NCBI GenBank assembly: GCA_029783825.1
Contig: JAREIK010000385.1
Span: forward strand, 1,766,001 to 1,830,000
Length of the DNA: 64,000 nt
From: Sapria himalayana
Lineage: Eukaryota; Streptophyta; Magnoliopsida; Malpighiales; Rafflesiaceae
Direction of reading: 5' to 3'
Shown here: positions 59,801 to 64,000 of the stretch, piece by piece
Position numbering within the stretch: the stretch's first letter is position 1
Layout of the letters: every line of letters starts with the position of its first letter
Notes under the pieces: model-generated
Told to the model about the DNA's origin: nothing
The model's database searches: none
The model's input: only the letters and a program-made list of their open reading frames with translations
Program-made: the position numbers and the translations under genes

Positions 59801-59919
59801 ACCTGGTTCTGTCAATTATGCCCTTCTGTGATGTTTATGAGTTTCTGTTTCTTGCAGGTGGTTGGTGTGGTTCATCGGCAATGGCATTTATGGAGAAGGA
59901 TTTATGATTTATATGTGGG
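40696..59919 (+). CDS. phospholipid scramblase family protein (plant AIM25-like), exons 1-7, 3' end outside window
   Basis: Seven exons join in frame to give about 276 residues. Order: 40696-41163, 51278-51364, 51723-51764, 51895-51939, 59402-59467, 59710-59766, 59858-59919. All introns are GT..AG, and all junctions are phase 0 until the last exon, which ends after two bases of a codon. Recognisable scramblase blocks: 'LARSNLLITRNIEWANLVVG', 'PVGFIREQSNV', 'RTRRPFVAYVTD', 'VRRPFWFLTSSIYVEIDG' and 'GVVHRQWHLWRRIYDLY'. The remaining C-terminal third, with the membrane-proximal end of the domain, is not in the window. In plants this family is predicted to act in mitochondria or membranes moving phospholipids. 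The N-terminus (MNLLKRCRFFLERT) is basic and amphipathic, as in a mitochondrial presequence. Introns 1 (10,114 bp), 4 (7,462 bp) and 7 (over 4 kb) are full of transposons, while introns 2, 3, 5 and 6 are 358, 130, 242 and 91 bp. All exons are free of stops, so the gene appears intact. Confidence 0.88.
41164..41850. other. scramblase intron 1, AT-rich start
   Basis: No feature beyond AT-rich sequence. An ORF track-like reading of exon 1 runs on into the intron for 34 codons and should be ignored. Confidence 0.4.
41850..43335. repeat. dispersed repeat R1, copy 2
   Basis: Same order of landmarks as 23935-25335, in the same orientation. It lies in intron 1 of the scramblase gene. It ends at an A/G-rich tract ('gagagaaaat', 'agaaaaagagaaagg') similar to the A/G tract after the first copy at 25365-25395. 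Confidence 0.7.
43780..44350. mobile_element. decayed hAT-family A element expanded by a minisatellite
   Basis: The flanks of the tandem array ('tgggttgtgccaatgggccacg', 'ccttgtcgtaccttgtccgacacg' and, after it, 'gttgtaccttgtgccatcacgac', 'caccacgtcatgtcgg') are the worn vocabulary of family A. No termini or target duplication are clear. Confidence 0.5.
43871..44248. repeat. 27-bp minisatellite, 14 units
   Basis: Fourteen consecutive units of exactly 27 bases follow the pattern ca(c/t)gaggaataatttgttctg(g/c)ccc-aa. The first unit has 'gctttgg'. The last three share 'cacgag' and 'ctgcccc'. Three inner units carry single changes (gaatcat, gaagaat, gagtaat). The length is a multiple of three, so both strands show long open frames (MRNNLFWPN repeats) that are artefacts. 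Confidence 0.95.
44350..45290. other. AT-rich intron sequence
   Basis: No gene supported. Part of it may be the gag end or 5' region of the gypsy element that is recognisable from 45290; I could not identify domains. Confidence 0.35.
46301..46964. mobile_element. hAT-type element family B, 664 bp, inserted in the gypsy RT
   Basis: Terminal inverted repeats CACTGTATTCAAAGGCG and CGCCTTTTAAAACTTTG bound the element, and a perfect 8-bp duplication 'gtgatatc' flanks it (46293-46300, 46965-46972). The interior has four 27-bp units (46565-46672), two 36-bp units (46869-46940) and other short duplications of 'ctacctcaag' and 'atttatgcacgaaatcc'. It codes for no transposase. CG content is far above the surroundings. 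Confidence 0.9.
48091..48511. mobile_element. hAT-family A element (A2), intact ends
   Basis: A 421-bp element with TAGAGGTGTCAAACGGG and CCCTTTTGACACCTCTA ends and a perfect 8-bp duplication 'gatcacac' (48083-48090, 48512-48519). It is the most CG-dense copy in the window, so probably the youngest. Arms of 'gggccggcccggc' and 'ccgtgccgtgcc' make it almost palindromic. The 60-136-codon open frames on both strands are composition artefacts. Confidence 0.93.
49554..49572 (+). repeat. SINE 1 target duplication, left copy
   Basis: 'gaatatcttggcccattgc' recurs after the poly(A) at 49775-49793 with a single T/C difference. Confidence 0.85.
49573..49774 (+). mobile_element. tRNA-derived SINE 1
   Basis: About 202 bases with a pol III A box-like 'tagctcgtttgg' (49587-49598), a B box 'gttcgagtcc' (49633-49642), a body rich in 'ccaggg..ccgaggga', and a poly(A) of 40-odd bases from 49731. 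The target duplication is 19 bases with one mismatch. It is inserted at the polypurine tract/LTR border of the gypsy element. The long pure poly(A) and near-perfect duplication suggest a fairly recent insertion. Confidence 0.92.
49794..50084 (+). repeat. probable 3' LTR part of the gypsy element
   Basis: It follows the polypurine-like 'aaaattggtggggaga' after removal of the SINE, and contains a TATA-like 'actatataagggag' at about 49842. Its partner LTR was not found in the window. Confidence 0.4.
50085..50275. repeat. GT/ATGC-rich low-complexity tract
   Basis: Dense in 'gtgcatg', 'gtggtgta', 'gtgtgc' words without a fixed unit. Complementary frames give Cys/His/Thr-rich peptides with no domain. 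Confidence 0.6.
50276..51180. mobile_element. decayed hAT-family A-like pieces at the end of intron 1
   Basis: 'tagaggtagaaaatgggccgggc' at 50276 resembles a family A left end. 50820-51130 has the family vocabulary plus 'tagcctagcttggg' repeats shared with 36836-37290. A second left-end-like 'tagaagtggcaaag' is at 51132, about 145 bases before exon 2. The stretch between 50340 and 50810 is plain AT-rich sequence. Confidence 0.45.
51278..51364 (+). CDS. scramblase exon 2
   Basis: 29 codons, AQSAVFLARS...VVGFEQ, between acceptor 'ccattttcag' and donor 'gtgatt'. It directly continues SPKE of exon 1; plant homologues have an SPEE-type sequence at that point. Confidence 0.9.
51723..51764 (+). CDS. 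scramblase exon 3
   Basis: 14 codons, ENRYAVLDLCHAQT, between acceptor 'aattcag' and a consensus donor 'gtaagt'. In homologues this ENRY block follows the GFEQ of exon 2. Confidence 0.9.
51895..51939 (+). CDS. scramblase exon 4
   Basis: 15 codons, PVGFIREQSNVIFRQ, between acceptor 'gcttgcag' and donor 'gtataa'. Confidence 0.9.
51940..54388. other. scramblase intron 4, first part, AT-rich
   Basis: No gene supported. A 117-codon open frame (52478-52831) has no recognised domain. 52990-53200 and 53815-53960 contain 'ccttaagttgatgtttatata' and 'cctttaaattagtgcttatata', worn versions of a segment seen at minus-strand copia 3' ends. (ATT)n lies at about 53670-53690 and (TA)n at about 53775-53805. 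Confidence 0.4.
54389..55145. mobile_element. hAT-type element family C, 757 bp
   Basis: Terminal inverted repeats CTAAGAAGCACGGACACAG and CTGTGTCTGTGCTTCTTTG, with a perfect 8-bp duplication 'atgcccat' (54381-54388, 55146-55153). Subterminal regions are full of 'ggacacg', 'gatacgg' and 'cacgtggc' words. The AT-rich middle includes a 30-bp tandem repeat. No transposase. It lies in intron 4 of the scramblase gene. Confidence 0.9.
54631..54750. repeat. 30-bp tandem repeat inside family C element
   Basis: Three identical 30-base units (54631-54720) with core 'ttttataagataatattta', followed by a fourth, diverged unit. Confidence 0.9.
55154..56300. other. AT-rich intron sequence
   Basis: No supported coding or structural feature. 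It may include worn 5' parts of the copia fragment that follows. Confidence 0.35.
56300..58050 (+). mobile_element. degenerate copia integrase-RT fragment
   Basis: The integrase C-terminus is visible at about 57045-57110 ('ESGRLLVSADIIF', the copia block ..RYL.S.DV.F). RT pieces follow: 'FDHCDFEEACVKKLP' (about 57424-57470, worn FLHGDLEEEVYM), 'KILYDLN', 'VNDILIMRDN' (57660-57695), a shifted 'LERLE*FFEIEMTFSKRDI' block with stops, 'RRYVFDIFTDVELL' (57818-57860), and a 'RSNIIHAISI' piece near 57980. It is the same lineage as 35680-36260. The 56350-56650 part aligns with 61160-61440 downstream. Confidence 0.7.
58150..58905 (+). pseudogene. retrotransposon gag (UBN2-type) remnant
   Basis: Readable blocks in order: 'FICRYLHKSLQTQYLS' (about 58433-58480), 'KRLKDRYDHTQIVIIPLAQYD' (58500-58563), 'LRLQDFKSVSDNNFVLFDII' (58575-58635), then a frameshift to 'VLQQQYRQHQF' and 'LTAEQTNELLLKNHDLRLAG' (58708-58850). 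This matches plant retrotransposon gag proteins. It lies downstream of the RT fragment, so it belongs to a separate or tandem element. Confidence 0.8.
59402..59467 (+). CDS. scramblase exon 5
   Basis: 22 codons, beginning FLRTRRPFVAYVTD and ending ELFL, between acceptor 'tcttgcag' and donor 'gtaagg'. It follows a 7.5-kb intron. Confidence 0.9.
59710..59766 (+). CDS. scramblase exon 6
   Basis: 19 codons, VRRPFWFLTSSIYVEIDGK, between acceptor 'ctgtag' and donor 'aag|gtatgc'. An alternative donor five bases earlier (g|gtaagg) would break the frame into exon 7, so I prefer this one. Confidence 0.9.
59858..59919 (+). CDS. scramblase exon 7
   Basis: Starts VVGVVHRQWHLW and ends in a split glycine codon at donor gg|gtaatc, after acceptor 'tcttgcag'. 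The expected next residues (an N-K-Q-F-like block) are not found before 64000. Confidence 0.85.
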
Positions 59920-59945
59920 GTAATCTTAGTATTGCATGATCTTTT

Positions 59946-59951
59946 GGTTAG

Positions 59952-59962
<11 letters not shown>
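59946..59962 (-). repeat. SINE 2 target duplication
   Basis: 'ggttaggatttataatt' at 59946-59962 recurs exactly at 60153-60169. Confidence 0.85.
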
Positions 59963-59983
<21 letters not shown>

Positions 59984-60152
59984 GGATAACCAAGAGGTTT
60001 AGAGCCCACTTACGTGGGCCCCTACATCCCCTTGGGCCCCCGGAGAACCGAGCAGGTAAGAATTCCCCAGTACCCCCCCCCGGTGAGACTTGAACTCGTG
60101 ACCTCCCGGTCATTGCCTGAGAGTCTTCACCAGCCAGCTCCCTTATGAGAAG
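59963..60152 (-). mobile_element. tRNA-derived SINE 2, minus strand
   Basis: On the minus strand: an A-box-like 'agctggctggtgaag' (about 60122-60138), a B box 'gagttcaagtc' (60087-60097), a G-rich body with 'ccgggggggggt', and a poly(A) that appears as poly(T) at 59961-59983. A perfect 17-bp target duplication flanks it. It sits only 27 bases inside intron 7 of the scramblase gene and is different in sequence from SINE 1. Confidence 0.9.
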
Positions 60153-60169
60153 GGTTAGGATTTATAATT

Positions 60170-61660
60170 TGGTGTAGCTGTTGGGTATGCCCGCGAATGA
60201 GTGAACCCATGACCTCAAAATATCAACCTGTTGGTTAGATGAGGAAAACTGGCTGTTTGTGGACCCAAAAGTGTTATTACTTCTCCACGTGGAAAAGTGC
60301 CCCTCTTTTATGGGGGTCCCACATTGAACGTGTGGAAATAACAAAATTAAGAACAACTAATCATGTATTTAATTTGATTCAAATCACTTATATAGTTGAA
60401 GAAATATTATCTGTGCTATATTCTTAATTATTATTATCAAAATCATACGATTAATAATTTGATTCGCGATTCAGGGGATAAATAACCTAATTTTTTAAAA
60501 TAATTAAAAATATGCATGAATTGAAGACTGAATCTCTGAATCGCGAATCGATTCACATGAATCGATTTAATCCCAACTTTCAAGAGACCAAGATCCTTAA
60601 AAAATCATAAAAATAAAAATTGAAATATCAAAAAAAAAAAAATTGCTAATTATAGGAATTAATTAACGTAGAAAACTGTAACTCCAACCTTTGGTATTAT
60701 GAATTTAATGTGAAAAAATAATAAAATACCAAAAAAATTATAAAAATAAAAATTAAAATACCAAAAAAAAAAAATTACCGACTATAGTAAATGGGAATTA
60801 ATTAACGTGGAAAAAAACTCACAAAAAATTTGATTCACGATTCGATTCAATTCTTGATTCACTAATCAAGAATTTCGATTCTAGATTCGAATCTAAATTT
60901 AACAACTATTTCCATAACAAAAAATCACTACAATATGAAAAATAAGAAAAATTGATACATCTATCATCATAACACTATTACTCGAAAGCAAAAAATAATT
61001 TGTGCATTTTATCTTCAATAATCCTGTTTGTCATTTTTTTGTGAATTGTTTTTTATTGGAAATTTAATTTTTATACTATGTTTATTTGCAAGATTTAAAG
61101 ACTTTGAATTTTTTTTTTTTTTGTGATAGGATCTCTCATTAGATGTTTGTGCATGATTGCTTTATTGCTTGTTCTTTCTCAATTTGGTCACTCATTATTA
61201 TTCAATTTGAGAATGATATATTCTAGTTAAGGGTAGCGTGAGACATGTTAGTTAGTAAGGTATAAATAAGCTTCTTAATAAAGATTCAATCTAATATACT
61301 TAGACATATGAAAACTTAATAAAAATGAGATATGAGAATACTTAAACTATTTTGTTATTTTTGTTGATAATTATTTCTTTTTTATTTATTATCATACTTT
61401 TTTATATTTTTTAGTTATTTCATAAAATGATAAAAAAACATTTTAATAATATTGTACCTAATGTGCAAGGCTCATGCTTTGCATGGATATTTCAAGAACC
61501 AAACATGTTAGACAGGCTTGATTCAATTGACTATCATATATATAATAATAACTATGTATCGCTCACTACTCACTCATCTGACTCGGGCTGAGGTTACTCA
61601 TCCAACAAATGTTTCACGTATCATTGGTCAATGAGCTAGATTCTCACCGAAGTGCAACTC
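60170..61660. other. scramblase intron 7, AT-rich with repeats
   Basis: 60180-60360 is less AT-rich, with 'ggtcccacattgaacgtgtgg', a phrase common in plant LTRs, but no partner is seen. 60460-60560 and 60825-60895 carry inverted and direct 'gattcgcgattc'/'gaatcgattca' words. Between them, 60598-60675 and 60729-60813 form a direct duplication ('aaaataaaaatt', 'ggaattaattaacgt'). 61160-61440 aligns with 56350-56650. Confidence 0.45.
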
Positions 61661-62028
61661 TAGAGGTGTCAAACGAGATGTGCCGGACCGGCCCTGCCCA
61701 TTTTTTTCAAGCCTGACCATGCTTTCGTGTCGGGCCAGGCACAGTTTTGTGGGGGTTTAGTCCGGCACAGGCCCGCAGCACGGTTCGTCGGGTTCGGCCC
61801 GGTCGGGCCGAACCCTAAATTAAAAAAAATTAGGGTTTCAACACGCGCCGTAGCACCAAACCCTAATTTTAAAAAAAATTAGGGTTTCGGCACCTCCGTA
61901 ACCCTAATTTAAAAAAAAATTGATTTCGCCACGGTATCATACCAAAGGGCCACGGTACCGTGCCGGGCCAGGCACGGCACGATGCCCAGTTGGCCTCGGC
62001 ACGGCACGAGCCCGGGCACGCACCTCTA
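61661..62028. mobile_element. hAT-family A element (A3)
   Basis: A 368-bp element starting TAGAGGTGTCAAACGAG and ending GCACCTCTA, with a perfect 8-bp duplication 'tgcaactc' (61653-61660, 62029-62036). The interior contains three 'ccctaattttaaaaaaaatt'-like direct repeats (about 61812-61920) and CG-rich arms. Confidence 0.92.
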
Positions 62029-62473
62029 TGCAACTCAATGAATACATCTTTCCTTTAAACAAGAGACAAAGAATGATGAAAAAAAATGTATGCAAGACTT
62101 TAACACTACGACAGTCACACATGTGAACTTGCCTAAATGGTAAAACATATGCTCACACAACCAAAATTCCTAAAGTACAAAAATTATATAAAAATACTAC
62201 AAACTGTATGTATTCATCCCAAAGATATAAAAACACATACTCACACTTTGTCTAAGCACCTCATGTTCATTAATTTGGTCTTTACTAGTTGTGCAACATT
62301 TTTCTATGTGCATAGCCACACAAGCCATCATGATGGCAACATTTTGATTGAACACTAAAAAGTGATTGTCGGATATCCAATTGCTATAACTATTCAAGTA
62401 CCCATGTAGAAATGAAAGAAAAATGTAATTAAAAACTATCTATAAATTGACCTCATTGTTACAAGTGCTACTC

Positions 62474-62766
62474 TAGAGGTCTCAAACGGGCCGGGCCGGG
62501 ATTTTTTGAGCACGAGCTTGCCGTCGTGCCAGGCCAGGCACGGTTTAAAATAGCCTGGCCGTGCCGTGCCTTGCCAGGCCCGCTCGGGCTTGCAAGTCCG
62601 TACGGGATTGGGATTCGGGGGGACCGCGGGTCGGGTCGAATCAGACCCGACCTGCTGTCTTTTTTGCGGGAGGGGCCATCGTGAGGTAGGGCTCATGGGA
62701 CACCCGGCACGGCACGGGCATGGAATTTTTCCGTGCCGGGCCGGCCCGGCCTGATTGACACCTCTA
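62474..62766. mobile_element. hAT-family A element (A4)
   Basis: A 293-bp element, TAGAGGTCTCAAACGGGCC to GGCCTGATTGACACCTCTA, with a perfect 8-bp duplication 'tgctactc' (62466-62473, 62767-62774). It contains 'cgggtcgggtcgaatcagac', also present in A2 as 'cgggtcgggtccaaacagac', so the two share interior as well as ends. Confidence 0.92.
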
Positions 62767-62949
62767 TGCTACTCATGCCACATTCATCATTGTTATTTTG
62801 TTGAAAAAATGGCTCTAGTACCTTGTACGAGCAGGGTTGATTAGGGCTTCAAGTGGGATTTTGGGAAGTAGGGAGAGGAGGGAATGAGATAAAAGGCAAA
62901 TAGATTTTTTTATTAATTATCCAAATTTTATTTTTGAAATACTTGATCA

Positions 62950-62989
<40 letters not shown>

Positions 62990-63430
62990 TCTGTGTAGAG
63001 AAACAAAGATAAAAAGAAACTCAACAGTTCTCACTATGTATAATAACACTTCTCATTATCTTATATAATGACCTAATGAATTGGGTTAGCTCACATATTG
63101 AGTGCTCCAATCAATAATATTAAAATTGATTAAAGTGTATAACTATAATTTGTAATATTTCTTTAAATTGATGCATACAAGTCCATAATACTAAGCTTGG
63201 AAGAAAGAAAAATAAATTGAGATCTGTTCAAATTCTTCATTAAGATACTTGTTTGTTGTTCAACTTTTTTCAAAGAAAAAAAATAATTTACTTATACAAA
63301 TGATCTACAAAATTATATAAATTGAGATCTGTATAAGAGAGTATCTCTTTGAGTAAGTCTCAGATCCACAAAATCTAGCAAATGATGTCTAGTGTGTCTT
63401 ATACAAATCTACTTGCCTCTTTTGAGGCAA
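62767..63430. other. intron 7 sequence with (CA)n and a possible copia 3' end
   Basis: (CA)n at about 62959-62987. 63160-63200 reads 'tttaaattgatgcatacaag' and 'ccataatactaagcttgg', which resembles the minus-strand sequence at the 3' end of plant copia elements. No pol domain is readable. Confidence 0.35.
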
Positions 63431-63820
63431 GGTGAAATTGTCTGGGCGGGCGGCTCGGACCCAGTTCGAAGCCCATCACGGCATGCTACAGTACCATGCC
63501 TGGGCACCATGCCGGGAGGACTCTCTGTACAAATCATGTCTTGTTGTACCATGCACGTGGGCACGATACGGATGACCACGCACTGAGTGACGCCCAATGG
63601 GGGGACGACGTGGTGATGCATGATGGGCAACGGCAATGTGGCGCCTAAAACCCTAATTCCCAAAAAAAAAAGACCCAACCCAAACCGGCTCGAGCCCGGG
63701 CTGATTTCGGACCATGGGTCGTGTCAGGTCTGCCCTCCATGGAACTGTGCCAGGCACGTCATGTCAGCCTAGTTGGGCCTGAAAAAAATAGGTTGGGCCG
63801 GCCCAGCCCGTTTGACACCT
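63430..63820. mobile_element. hAT-family A element, left end decayed
   Basis: The right end 'ccggcccagcccgtttgacacct' (63798-63820) is typical of family A, but lacks the final CTA. The left end, near 'gggcgggcggctcgg', has lost its TAGAGGTGTCAA. No target duplication was found. Confidence 0.6.
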
Positions 63821-64000
63821 AAAAAGAGTGTAAATTATTCAGACAATTTTTTTTTTGTTTTTATTTTTATTTTTTTTTATTTTGTGTAGGCTTGCTTGAA
63901 TACCTTTTAGAAAAGCAATTGTGGCTGAATTTTTTTTTAAAAAAAAAAAAATAAGAAAAATGCACAAAAAGTTTGCATGCTGTTGGGGCGAGGGTTGGTT
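63821..64000. other. T/A-rich window end
   Basis: No exon of the scramblase is recognised in this final stretch. Poly(T) and poly(A) runs surround 63850-63950. Confidence 0.4.

Overview
This window is nuclear DNA from a transposon-rich flowering plant. It is strongly AT-rich. It carries decayed Ty1/copia and Ty3/gypsy elements, an RTE-type LINE, tRNA-like SINEs and several hAT-type non-autonomous elements. The two host genes I can support are both plant families: a fasciclin-like arabinogalactan protein, and a phospholipid scramblase of the plant mitochondrial (AIM25-like) type. Introns of about 10 kb and 7.5 kb filled with transposons point to a plant with an expanded genome. I cannot name the species or decide between monocot and dicot.

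Layout. 1-6.5 kb: SINE-like and gypsy LTR-like fragments, a degenerate copia pol (+) and a copia fragment (-). 6.5-12.6 kb: an RTE-type LINE interrupted by a near-complete copia element (LTRs 7475-7827 and 12038-12353, target duplication atgag). 13.1-17.8 kb: a second, minus-strand copia element with both LTRs. 18.3-19.2 kb: the intronless fasciclin-like gene with a TATA box. 19.6-21.2 kb: a large inverted repeat whose left arm holds a second inverted repeat with a microsatellite core. 21.4-34 kb: an AGCT-rich tract, a 1.4-kb dispersed repeat, a copia RT-RNase H fragment (+), a gypsy gag fragment (-), and another large microsatellite-cored inverted repeat (31.9-32.8 kb). 34.9-39.8 kb: hAT-type elements, a copia RT fragment, and a 355-bp tandem duplication.

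40.6-64 kb is mostly one host gene on the + strand. Seven exons of the scramblase (40696-41163, 51278-51364, 51723-51764, 51895-51939, 59402-59467, 59710-59766, 59858-59919) join in frame with GT/AG borders; the 3' exons lie beyond the window. Intron 1 holds a third copy region of the dispersed repeat, a 27-bp minisatellite, and a degenerate chromodomain-bearing gypsy element that was itself hit by two hAT elements and a SINE. Intron 4 holds a hAT element and copia RT and gag fragments. Intron 7 holds a SINE and three members of one GC-rich hAT family.

The window reads as layered insertions. Four members of the GC-rich hAT family have perfect 8-bp target duplications, while others are worn down with apparent CpG decay. 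The structures least explained by standard families are the long inverted repeats with dinucleotide-repeat cores and tRNA-like boxes, the 9-bp-period T-rich array just upstream of the scramblase, and the AGCT tract. All alignments were done by eye; no identities or database matches were computed.
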